The translations under genes and the position numbers were made by a program. Shown here in pieces: positions 1 through 6,635 of a stretch of DNA of 36,257 nt. The notes below the pieces were generated by a model, which did no database searches, was not told where the DNA came from, and saw only the letters and a list, made by a program, of their open reading frames with translations. Within the stretch, counting starts at the first letter, position 1; the number at the start of each line of letters is the position of its first letter. The stretch spans positions 1 through 36,257 of the forward strand of contig CAIJYD010000104.1 of assembly GCA_903824785.1 (NCBI GenBank). Direction: 5' to 3'. The DNA is from an uncultured Bacteroidota bacterium (GTDB lineage: Bacteria; Bacteroidota; Bacteroidia; Bacteroidales; VadinHA17).

Positions 1-91
1 ATAAAGAAATTGAAACTTTGAATTAAAATAGATAGATTTGTATAACCTCTTTTTATAATGAGAAAGCTCTTTAAAAAATCAGTAACTTCGA

Positions 92-149
92 TGTGGTCAA
101 TTTAGACCGGCCAAATGTGGTCAGATAGTCTGGCTTTTCTATACTGTCA
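92..149. mobile_element. Probable insertion-sequence terminus (IS21-like)
   Basis: The octamer TGTGGTCA occurs at 92-99 and again at 116-123, each followed by a related tail (ATTTAGACCGGCC and GATAGTCTGGCTT), so this is an imperfect 24-bp-period direct repeat. Repeated GTGGTCA-type motifs just inside the ends are typical of IS21-family elements, which also end in CA. Here the receptor reading frame becomes recognisable right after a CTGTCA ending at 149. The body of the element would lie left of the window. The family assignment is inferred from motif style only. Confidence 0.4.
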
Positions 150-521
150 TCCAATATTCAGTGGTTTGTAAACTATACTTACATGAAGACAAATGTTAAG
201 GATGCAGGTACTGTCCCATTTGCACCTGAACAAGTTGCAAATGCCGGAATAAACCTCAGTATGCCTTTTGGTATGATGGTAAGTACTTACCTAAATTACA
301 ATAATGGATATTATGACAGCAGTGACAAAACAAGCAGAAATTTTTTCAAACCGGGAGCATTGTTAAATGTCAACATATCTCAGAAATTGGCTCAAACGCA
401 AAGTTACAAAGTAGAGTGCTTCGGACAATTCTATAATATAACCAATAACCGGTATGAAATGCCTTGGCAATTCCGTAACACCGGATTCTCAGTAATGGCT
501 GGAATCAGAACTTCATTTTAA
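150..521 (+). pseudogene. C-terminal fragment of a TonB-dependent outer-membrane receptor
   Basis: The frame is open from 129 and reads as receptor-like protein from about 150 (SNIQWFVNYTYMKTNV) to the stop at 519-521. It encodes only about the last 120 residues of a TonB-dependent receptor. Alternating amphipathic beta strands, the phrase FNPG/FFKPG-style barrel segment and a terminal phenylalanine (RTSF) fit the last strands of a 22-stranded barrel. The plug domain, TonB box and most of the barrel are missing. An ATG at 183 is available but would not make a working receptor. The gene stops 10 bp before the binding-protein gene, so the intact receptor was probably first in this uptake operon. 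The upstream break coincides with the IS-like repeats, so I interpret it as disruption by insertion. Confidence 0.7.
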
Positions 522-531
522 TAAGGGTCTA

Positions 532-1560
532 ATGTCGATAACTAAAACTATTTGTTATTGTTTGTTACTTTCATTCTCATCAGCTTTTACAAGTTGCAGG
601 CAGAGTGTGCCAAATAGTACTAAGTCGTCATCTTCAGTAAATGTTACCGATTTCAGGGGAGTAGAAATTACCCTTCCCAACCCTGCAAAACGTATTGTTT
701 GTCTTATCGAAAGTGCATTGTCTGGCATCTATATGTTACAAGCCGAAAATCAGATAATAGGTATCTCTTCCGGGGTATATAATGAGAGCACATTTGCTCA
801 ATATGCAGTACTGGACGAACGAATTAAAAACAAGACCCTTCCTGCTCCCGGAAATTGGGATTTTGTAAATATCGAAAGTATTGTAGCACTTCGACCCGAT
901 TTGGTTATTATCTGGGCATCACAGACAGAATCCATCGAATCAATTGAAAAACACGGCATTCCGGTTTATGGGGTATTTCTGAAAAGTGTCAATGACGTAT
1001 ATAAAGAAATCCATGACTTTGGCATATTGACAGGAAGAAGCCAACGGGCTGATTCTCTTACAAACTATACCCGGAATGAAATAAATCAATTGCGCTCCAC
1101 AATAAATATTGAGGAAATTGAAAAGAAGAACATTTACTTCATGTGGACCCAAGGCTTACTGGAAACGGCAGGAACAACCAGCACAGTAAACGAATTAATA
1201 GAACTTGCCGGAGCTAAGAACAGTTGCACAACTTCACAGGAGCATGTAGTAATCAACAAAGAAAGACTATTAGATTGGAACCCGGATATTATTGTAATGT
1301 GGTACAACCCATTAAAAAGTCCGGAGGATATTGCTAAACTTTCAGAAATACAACATATCAATGCCATTAAGTTTAATCAGGTCTACGAATTACCATCAGT
1401 GTTTTTGTGCGATTTATGGACACTTAAATTCCCATATGCAGTTAAACAATTGGCTAAGTGGTGTTATCCGGCATCAACTGAAGGTTTGAATATGAATACA
1501 GAAAAGCAAAAAATGCTTGTTAAGTTATATGGTGAAAAGGGAGAAAAGTTAACTAAATGA
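532..1560 (+). CDS. ABC transporter substrate-binding lipoprotein, cobalamin/siderophore type
   Basis: 342-residue binding protein of the BtuF/FepB/FhuD (helical-backbone, PF01497) class. It has an N-terminal export signal ending in a lipobox-like FTSC with Cys22 as the probable lipidated residue. The mature protein begins with the typical VTDFRGVEITLPNPAKRIV segment, followed by LRPDLVIIW, the pattern of the first alpha/beta lobe. It would capture a corrinoid or ferric siderophore in the periplasm and deliver it to the permease. Its stop overlaps the permease start by 4 bp (ATGA), so the two are translationally coupled. The ligand cannot be read from sequence. Corrinoid and ferric siderophore are both possible, since binding proteins of both use this fold. 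Confidence 0.85.
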   Translation: MSITKTICYCLLLSFSSAFTSCRQSVPNSTKSSSSVNVTDFRGVEITLPNPAKRIVCLIESALSGIYMLQAENQIIGISSGVYNESTFAQYAVLDERIKNKTLPAPGNWDFVNIESIVALRPDLVIIWASQTESIESIEKHGIPVYGVFLKSVNDVYKEIHDFGILTGRSQRADSLTNYTRNEINQLRSTINIEEIEKKNIYFMWTQGLLETAGTTSTVNELIELAGAKNSCTTSQEHVVINKERLLDWNPDIIVMWYNPLKSPEDIAKLSEIQHINAIKFNQVYELPSVFLCDLWTLKFPYAVKQLAKWCYPASTEGLNMNTEKQKMLVKLYGEKGEKLTK

Positions 1561-2543
1561 ACAGACGTATAATTCACTTAGTATTCTATATTTTGCCATT
1601 GCCTGTGATATTGGCTTCACTTTTTATTGGTCCTTCACATACTGCAACACTTGGTTCAATTATGGACCTGTTTTTAAAGAATTCAGATGATTCGGACCTA
1701 ATAAAGTCAATTATCTTCGATGTACGATTGCCACGAATTTTGCTTTCCTTTTTGGTCGGTGGTTCGCTTGCTATTTCAGGATGCAGCATACAGGCAATAT
1801 TTCGAAACCCATTAACTGATTCATATATACTTGGACTCTCTTCCGGTGCTGCCTTTGGTGCAGCACTGGCACTGGCTTATGCTTTTCTCCCGGTTCAGCT
1901 TTCAGCATTTATTTTCGGATTAATGGCAGTTGCTCTTAGCTATTTTACTGCAAGAAAAAATAAGAATGTTTCAATAGTATCGCTTATATTGTCCGGAATC
2001 ATCGTATCGGGCATCTTTACAGCACTATTAACTATAGTGCAGTTTTTCAGTGACCCATTTAAATTGCAATCCATCGTTCATTGGACGATGGGAAATCTTC
2101 ACAATGCAAATTGGGTAAAACTACGTTCATCAGTAATACCTATAACAATCGGGGTATTTGTGATATTTGTTTACAGATGGCGTTTAAATGTATTGGCATT
2201 AGGCGATGACGAAGCAAAAACAGTTGGAATAAATCCCGAAAGAGATAAAATAATTATTCTGATTGCTGCTACCCTTGCATCATCATCAGCGGTAGCTGTA
2301 GCTGGTATAATAGGACTTTATGGTCTTATGGTCCCGCATATGATACGTATGGTAACAGGTCCCGACAACCAAAAATCTATTCCATTAAATTTTCTTTTTG
2401 GGGGCACATTTCTACTAATCATTGACGATTTCTCACGCACCATTTCAAGTTTTGAGATTCCCATTGGTGTCTTCACCATGTTATTAGGTGCACCATTTTT
2501 TATTTACTTAATGAAAAAAACGAATATCGGATGGAACAGCTAA
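1557..2543 (+). CDS. FecCD/BtuC-family ABC transporter permease
   Basis: 328-residue polytopic inner-membrane protein of the FecCD family (PF01032). Visible landmarks are DVRLPRILLSFLVGGSLAISGCSIQAIFRNPLTDSYILG near the N-terminus, which is the family signature (RLPR...GaaLa.sG...Q...rNPLa.P..lG), the cytosolic coupling-loop region LGDDEAKTVGINPERDK, and GIIGLYGLMVPHMIR towards the end (G.i.FvGLi.PH..R). The length matches the family. It probably works as a dimer with two copies of the ATPase encoded next. The start ATG overlaps the stop of the binding-protein gene, and its own end overlaps the ATPase gene by 13 bp, so the three genes form one transcript. Confidence 0.92.
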   Translation: MNRRIIHLVFYILPLPVILASLFIGPSHTATLGSIMDLFLKNSDDSDLIKSIIFDVRLPRILLSFLVGGSLAISGCSIQAIFRNPLTDSYILGLSSGAAFGAALALAYAFLPVQLSAFIFGLMAVALSYFTARKNKNVSIVSLILSGIIVSGIFTALLTIVQFFSDPFKLQSIVHWTMGNLHNANWVKLRSSVIPITIGVFVIFVYRWRLNVLALGDDEAKTVGINPERDKIIILIAATLASSSAVAVAGIIGLYGLMVPHMIRMVTGPDNQKSIPLNFLFGGTFLLIIDDFSRTISSFEIPIGVFTMLLGAPFFIYLMKKTNIGWNS

Positions 2544-3307
2544 ACAACGCAATAACCGTAAGTAACCTTTCTTTCTCATATAATGGCTCTGTAATCCTCA
2601 ACGATTTAAATATTGACATTAAACCGGGAAAACTCACATTTATTCTGGGACAGAATGGAAGTGGCAAATCTACATTCCTGAAGGTCATTGCCGGACTACT
2701 CGTCTCCCAAAAAGGAGTTATAAAGATTTTAGGCAATGCAAGTGACAATCTCAACTTCACTGACAGGTCTAAGTTAACAGGGTTTCTTAATCAACACCAC
2801 AAAGCAATATTCCCTTTCTCTGTTGAAGATGTTGTACTTACCGGGCGGGCAGGTTTTATCAGATACGTGCCGAAGGAGGCTGATAAAACGGCATCCTATA
2901 ATGCAATGAGTAAAGCTGGTGTTTTGCATTTAAGAAATCGGAATTACACTGAATTATCCGGGGGAGAACAGCAAATGGTAATGATAGCAAGACTACTTGC
3001 TCAAAATCCGCAAATCTTATTGCTTGATGAACCGACCACTCATCTTGATATTTCGAATCAATCACATGTTTTAAGTCTGTTGAAACAATTAGTAAGTGAA
3101 GGGATGACAATTGTGGCAGTAATGCATGACCCGAATCTTGCTTTTCTTTATGGTGATGACTTCCTGTTCATGAAAAACAGAAAAATCATCCGGGCAGATG
3201 AATCAATGCAGGCATGGGATACTGATTTCCTTAAAACAATATATGAAGGAAATATCCAGTCTATACCATTTAACGGACGTGCATTGCTTGTTCCTTATTT
3301 GAATTAG
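2531..3307 (+). CDS. ABC transporter ATP-binding protein of the uptake operon
   Basis: 258-residue ATPase. Walker A is GQNGSGKS at residues 40-47, the signature motif LSGGEQQ starts at residue 142, Walker B is ILLLDEPT with Asp166-Glu167, and the H-loop lies in VAVMHDPN. The glutamine-rich QQ after LSGGE is usual for FecE/BtuD/FhuC proteins. The start ATG lies inside the permease gene (13-bp overlap), and no later start gives a complete N-terminal strand. It energises import through the FecCD-type permease. The context (broken TonB receptor, binding protein, permease) supports corrinoid or siderophore import rather than export. Confidence 0.92.
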   Translation: MEQLNNAITVSNLSFSYNGSVILNDLNIDIKPGKLTFILGQNGSGKSTFLKVIAGLLVSQKGVIKILGNASDNLNFTDRSKLTGFLNQHHKAIFPFSVEDVVLTGRAGFIRYVPKEADKTASYNAMSKAGVLHLRNRNYTELSGGEQQMVMIARLLAQNPQILLLDEPTTHLDISNQSHVLSLLKQLVSEGMTIVAVMHDPNLAFLYGDDFLFMKNRKIIRADESMQAWDTDFLKTIYEGNIQSIPFNGRALLVPYLN

Positions 3308-3330
3308 TTTTTTCACTTTACAAATTAATC

Positions 3331-4104
3331 ATGCCATATCGTCAAACAATAGCAGCAGCTTATGATGCGGGAGTTGAAGAAGAATACAACCGACTCACTG
3401 AAACGCCATTGCGTGAAGCGGAATATCAGTTAATTGTCGAATTATTGGATGAATATATACACCGAGGTTCTGTAGTAATAGACATCGGTTCCGGTCCTGG
3501 ACGATATGCTGAGCATTTATTGCAAAGGAATTGCAGAGTCGGGTTAATCGACCTTTCGGCAAAGTCGCTCAAAGCATTTTCCGACAGAATGGAAGATTCA
3601 TGCAATTCCGATAATATTATTTTTAACAGAGTCTCATGTGCGACTCAGTTAGATTGGGTGGATGATTGTTTGGCAGATGCCATCTTACTCATGGGACCGC
3701 TTTATCATCTGGTAAGTGACAAACACAGAAATCTGACTCTGGCAAACTGTAAGAGAATATTAAAACCAGGTGGATTATTATTTACAGTATTTCTTAGTCC
3801 GTTCCCGGTTGTCAATAGTGGATTGGATTCAATAATAACGCATACGAACTTTCAGGGTTATGATGTCCCGCAGTTTCGTTGTATGCCCGGTATTGCTAAA
3901 AAAATTATGAAAAACAATGGATTTGATACTCTCCGTATACGAAATATCGAAGGAATTGCTTCTTTTATGTCAATTGAGACAATAAGCGAAATTATTACTA
4001 CTGATAAAAAATCTGATTTTCTTAACACATTGCGTAAAACTTCCGAGACAGAAAAAAGATTAGGGATGACACACCAATACTTAATCATTACTAAATCTAT
4101 TTAA
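3331..4104 (+). CDS. Class I SAM-dependent methyltransferase linked to the uptake operon
   Basis: 257 residues with a class I (Rossmann) methyltransferase fold. Motif I is VVIDIGSGPGRYAEHL (residues about 48-63), the acidic post-motif is VGLIDLS, motif IV-like is ADAILLMGPLYHL, and motif V is CKRILKPGGLLFTVF. It starts 23 bp after the ATPase stop on the same strand, so it is probably the last gene of the transport operon. The substrate is unknown. Methylation of the imported ligand, or of an intermediate used after import, would fit the position, but that is inference from gene order. The island starts shortly downstream, in convergent orientation. Confidence 0.8.
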   Translation: MPYRQTIAAAYDAGVEEEYNRLTETPLREAEYQLIVELLDEYIHRGSVVIDIGSGPGRYAEHLLQRNCRVGLIDLSAKSLKAFSDRMEDSCNSDNIIFNRVSCATQLDWVDDCLADAILLMGPLYHLVSDKHRNLTLANCKRILKPGGLLFTVFLSPFPVVNSGLDSIITHTNFQGYDVPQFRCMPGIAKKIMKNNGFDTLRIRNIEGIASFMSIETISEIITTDKKSDFLNTLRKTSETEKRLGMTHQYLIITKSI

Positions 4105-4212
4105 AACAAAGCAGTTACGGTGAAATTTTGAGTGATAGTTTCATTATGGTGCTCGTTCCACAACCACAAGAAGACTTACTGATAGCAACTGTGCGTTATT
4201 AATACTCCCATG

Positions 4213-4800
4213 TTATAAGCTAAGGTATACATCACCAATTTCTTCTGCCTTAATCCCTAAATAAATTTTTGTAATCTTAATACTGCTATGGTTAAAGAGT
4301 TCTCCAAGCAAAAGTAGAGATTTTTCACTGTAGTTGTTTATTGCCCACACATGTCTTCCAAGTGTTTTTCTGAAAAGATGTGACGATGTTGAGTTTTCAG
4401 ATGATTGTAAATTGTATTGTTTTGCAATTTCTTTTAGTCTCCTGTTCACATACTGTACGTTAATAGCTTTTGTCTTAGCTTTGTTAAGGAACAATAGTGC
4501 ATTCTCGTCCGTAATCTCCAGCTTTGCATGCAATCGGGTAATGGTTTCAACCAGTGTCGGATTCAGTTGTATTTTTCTGTTTTTTTTCGTTTTCCCTTCA
4601 ACAAGTTCCAGAATCTCCTGTTTGTACACGTCTACCCAGCGTAATTTTAACAAATCCCCAATCCTTAACCCGGTATAACATCCTATAGCGATTAACAATT
4701 GGAATTTATAGTGACCATCACGCTCAAGTTTTTGCAAAAGCAATAACATTGAATCCCACTCCAGATAAGATGATTTTGTTAGTTGTCCTTTTAGTGCCAT
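4213..4800 (-). CDS. Small tyrosine recombinase/integrase (catalytic domain only)
   Basis: 195 residues, almost entirely the phage-integrase catalytic domain (PF00589). The active-site set is visible: Arg46 in TGLRIGD, the beta-hairpin lysine region KTKKNR (about 70-75), His141 and Arg144 in HLFRKT, His171 in LFNHSS, and the nucleophile Tyr180 in KIYLGI. The N-terminal SAM-like core-binding and arm-binding domains of ordinary integrases (usually 300-400 residues) are missing. An in-frame TAA lies five codons upstream of the ATG, so a longer form is not encoded here. It may be a naturally minimal recombinase, as some Bacteroidota elements carry, or the 3' remainder of a decayed integrase. The intact catalytic residues favour activity. 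A recombination-site-like inverted repeat lies 125 bp upstream. Confidence 0.88.
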   Translation of the reverse strand: MALKGQLTKSSYLEWDSMLLLLQKLERDGHYKFQLLIAIGCYTGLRIGDLLKLRWVDVYKQEILELVEGKTKKNRKIQLNPTLVETITRLHAKLEITDENALLFLNKAKTKAINVQYVNRRLKEIAKQYNLQSSENSTSSHLFRKTLGRHVWAINNYSEKSLLLLGELFNHSSIKITKIYLGIKAEEIGDVYLSL

Positions 4801-4835
4801 GTTATTTTGTTTTTAAAGTTTCATTTTTATTCGCC

Positions 4836-4950
4836 CACTTATATAACTGATACCTGTGTTTTATTTTAAATTCTGTTTGGTATGCTATGTTTCTGATATA
4901 TTGTTTATTACATTTTGTTTTGAAGTATCACTTCTGTTATAAGTGATACC
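4836..4950. repeat. Recombination-site-like inverted repeat with a degenerate second copy
   Basis: GTATCACTT (4925-4933) and AAGTGATAC (4941-4949) form a perfect 9-bp inverted repeat around a 7-bp spacer. This is the arm-spacer-arm geometry of a tyrosine-recombinase core site. A related, imperfect copy reads CACTTATATAACTGATACC at 4836-4854, compared with CACTT...ATAAGTGATACC at 4929-4950. Both lie just upstream of the recombinase gene. No T-tract follows on either strand, so a terminator is less likely. An autoregulatory operator is the main alternative. Confidence 0.45.
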
Positions 4951-4968
4951 AAAAAGCTGATTTGTAGT

Positions 4969-5157
4969 TTAATTCCGGTTGATGACATAAAACGGCATAT
5001 TTTCATCATAGTATATGAAGTCATGCATGTAAACCAAGTATGTCCGTTGCGGTATAAAATCGATAGTCTCGATTATAATCAGATAATTTTTCAGATATTC
5101 ATAATCAAAGTTGATGCTAATCTGTTGCTGTAGTATTTTGATTTTGCCATTATTCAT
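4969..5157 (-). CDS. Hypothetical small protein (62 aa)
   Basis: I do not recognise a family. The product is rich in Ile, Tyr and Asn, with no signal peptide and no clear membrane segment. It is read from the ATG at 5157 because a TATATTTG box, matching the Bacteroidota -7 consensus TAnnTTTG, lies at 5162-5169 on the minus strand just before it. The longer ATG at 5187 would start upstream of that box. The gene points towards the recombinase and may be co-transcribed with it. It is divergent from the XRE gene at 5261. Its reality rests on the promoter-like box and its position, not on homology. Confidence 0.4.
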   Translation of the reverse strand: MNNGKIKILQQQISINFDYEYLKNYLIIIETIDFIPQRTYLVYMHDFIYYDENMPFYVINRN

Positions 5158-5234
5158 GCAGCAAATATAGTATAATATAATAAACACGATATATTAAACG
5201 CAATTAAAAAAACTTACTATATGAATTTTTTTAA

Positions 5235-5242
5235 TAGCTTTG
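5235..5242 (+). promoter_or_regulatory. Bacteroidota -7 promoter box for the first XRE gene
   Basis: TAGCTTTG matches the TAnnTTTG -7 consensus and lies 18 bp before the ATG at 5261, giving a plausible short leader. A clear -33 TTTG is not visible. The box also argues against the alternative TTG start at 5240, which overlaps it. Confidence 0.45.
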
Positions 5243-5260
5243 TTTCAAACTTCTGCTGCA

Positions 5261-5557
5261 ATGCCAAAAGAAAAGCAACAACAAGCCAACACAACAAAAG
5301 AAAAAAAAGCACATGTAGTTCCGGATGTTGACAGAGATTACATTAAAAAAATTGCTGCCAAAGTAAAAGAACTGAGAATTAAGGCGGGGTACTCCTCGTA
5401 TGAATCTTTTGCCCTCCAAGCGGGAATAAATCGCAACAGCTACTTCAGATTGGAAAGGTCAGCAGCGACTGGCGATAACTTCACCGTAGCATTGCTTCTG
5501 CGGGTGATAAGAGGATTGAATATAACCACTACAGAATTTTTTCAGCAAATCACGTAA
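5261..5557 (+). CDS. XRE-family helix-turn-helix regulator (98 aa)
   Basis: Small Cro/C1-type HTH protein. After a basic, Gln/Lys-rich N-terminal tail (about 25 residues) comes IAAKVKELRIKAGYSSYESF, then the recognition-helix region ALQAGINRNSYFRLERS, and a closing segment TVALLLRVIRGLNITTTEFFQQ. This is the five-helix arrangement of Bacteroidota element-borne XRE proteins. The ATG at 5261 is chosen over a TTG at 5240 because the latter sits inside the -7 box. It is divergent from the small minus-strand gene and the recombinase, so it is a candidate controller of the island's excision genes. Confidence 0.8.
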   Translation: MPKEKQQQANTTKEKKAHVVPDVDRDYIKKIAAKVKELRIKAGYSSYESFALQAGINRNSYFRLERSAATGDNFTVALLLRVIRGLNITTTEFFQQIT

Positions 5558-5857
5558 TCCCGGAGTGGTTTCTTCATATTTTCCCATATTTTTTACAATT
5601 TTAAGATAATGTAGCGTGTGATGCTGCATCTGTATGGGCGCAAAACCGTTGAAAATATGCTAAACTTTGTTGGGTGGGGGTTAAAAACGGCATTATGCTG
5701 GAATTTAGCAGGCTTCCAGGGTACAATGAAAAGGATTTAATAACATTTAAAGGATTATGAAAGTGTGATTATCGTACATACCCAGGTTTAATAAGTGGTG
5801 CAGACAACTGTAAAATTAAAGATGCAAACGTATTTATATCTGTAATTAGAAATTCAA
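5558..5857. other. Intergenic region without a recognisable gene
   Basis: 300 bp between the two XRE genes. No ORF with a recognisable product. A weak 6-bp inverted repeat CTGGAA (5698-5703) / TTCCAG (5714-5719) is present, and a TATATCTG at 5835-5842 is one base from the -7 consensus ahead of the next gene. I see nothing else supportable. Confidence 0.5.
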
Positions 5858-6088
5858 ATGTCCGGAAAAACAATCACAGATAACCATCGACAAAGACTTC
5901 TTGAACTCAGCATGTTTCTTCGGGAGTTACGCATCAATTCCGGGTTCAACCAGTCAGAGGTCTCAAGTTTGCATCGAAATACGCTGATGCGTATTGAAAA
6001 CTCACACAATTTCAACATAATCAGTTTATTCGAACTGGCTGATTTTTATGATATATCAGTAAGTGAGATATTCGAAGGCATCGAGTAG
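5858..6088 (+). CDS. Second XRE-family HTH regulator (76 aa)
   Basis: Compact Cro/C1-type HTH protein: RQRLLELSMFLRELRINSG, then the turn and recognition helix NQSEVSSLHRNTLMRIENS, and the closing helix LFELADFYDISVSEIFEG. It has no extra effector domain, so it is probably a dimeric DNA-binding regulator of the island. The segment before the recognition helix is slightly short compared with canonical XRE proteins. It is related in architecture to the product of the gene at 5261 but not a copy of it. The next 250 bp carry an inverted repeat and a tandem operator-like repeat that either this protein or the following RHH protein could bind. Confidence 0.78.
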   Translation: MSGKTITDNHRQRLLELSMFLRELRINSGFNQSEVSSLHRNTLMRIENSHNFNIISLFELADFYDISVSEIFEGIE

Positions 6089-6139
6089 GTGCTAACAAAT
6101 TCATACGCACTTCTCAGTTGACATTAGCGATTCTGTCAC

Positions 6140-6171
6140 GTTGCAGAAATTTAATACCTATTTTCTGTAAC
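6140..6171 (+). repeat. Hairpin downstream of the second XRE gene
   Basis: GTTGCAGAAA (6140-6149) pairs with TTTCTGTAAC (6162-6171) over 10 bp with one G-T wobble, around a 12-bp loop, and is followed by CATGTTTT. It could terminate the XRE transcript or serve as an operator. The T-run after the stem is weak. Confidence 0.4.
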
Positions 6172-6288
6172 ATGTTTTGACCTTATACGTACAATCCCCC
6201 CAGTATCAAAAATATTAACGAATAGATTATACTTATACTATGAGAAGTCGTTTTTCTCTCCTTCTGCGTTTTCTAAACGTATTTATGT

Positions 6289-6310
6289 GTACAAACGGGG
6301 TACAAATACC
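6289..6310 (+). promoter_or_regulatory. Tandem 11-bp repeat upstream of the RHH gene, probable operator
   Basis: GTACAAACGGG (6289-6299) is followed immediately by GTACAAATACC (6300-6310). GTACAAA therefore recurs with a spacing of 11 bp, one helical turn. It ends 34 bp before the ATG of the ribbon-helix-helix gene. RHH dimers commonly bind such in-phase tandem repeats, which suggests autoregulation. Confidence 0.45.
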
Positions 6311-6344
6311 CTGCAAAAATTACATTATAAAATACTACAACCAC

Positions 6345-6545
6345 ATGGAAACAATAAAGGGTTACAAAGAATTCAGAGAAAAAAAGGTAGACCATATCTA
6401 CAGTCGAATGGACGACACAATGATTGCAAAGCTGCGTGATATCAGAAAGAAGACTGGTATCAGTGTGTCGGAAATCATCCGTGAATCAGTAAGGAGGCTG
6501 TTGCGAGAGATTGAAACAACCGGGAGTATAAACTTAAAGATTTGA
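6345..6545 (+). CDS. Ribbon-helix-helix DNA-binding protein (66 aa)
   Basis: The MetJ/Arc/CopG-type fold is visible: a short beta strand HIYSRMDD, then helix A TMIAKLRDIRKKTG, the turn ISVSE, and helix B IIRESVRRLLREIE. The ATG at 6345 is chosen because an ATG at 6240 would add a non-conserved 35-residue extension running through the tandem repeat at 6289-6310. RHH proteins of this size in mobile elements act as transcriptional or copy-control repressors, or as relaxase accessory proteins. With no relaxase nearby, control of the adjacent primase-like gene is the more economical reading. Confidence 0.75.
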   Translation: METIKGYKEFREKKVDHIYSRMDDTMIAKLRDIRKKTGISVSEIIRESVRRLLREIETTGSINLKI

Positions 6546-6575
6546 CATATTTTTAGTCAACAGTTAATAAAATAA

Positions 6576-6616
6576 GCGTAGCATGGGTGAACGTATGAAA
6601 ACCAGCCATGCTACGC
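6576..6616. repeat. Perfect 11-bp inverted repeat before the primase-like gene
   Basis: GCGTAGCATGG (6576-6586) and CCATGCTACGC (6606-6616) are exact reverse complements separated by 19 bp. The structure lies between the RHH stop and the ATG at 6636. No T-run follows the right arm. A replication or regulatory site read by the primase-like protein or the RHH protein is possible, as is an RNA attenuator in the leader. Confidence 0.6.
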
Positions 6617-6635
6617 ATTAAAACAACATACTATT

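Noticed and set aside
4105-4212. Left attachment site matching the tRNA-Cys 3' end
   Set aside because: Inspected for GGTCGGTGGCGGATTC and its complement; no match, so no att repeat is claimed.
6240-6344. Longer N-terminus for the RHH protein
   Set aside because: The extra 35 codons run through the tandem operator-like repeat and have no conserved character; ATG 6345 gives a standard RHH protein.
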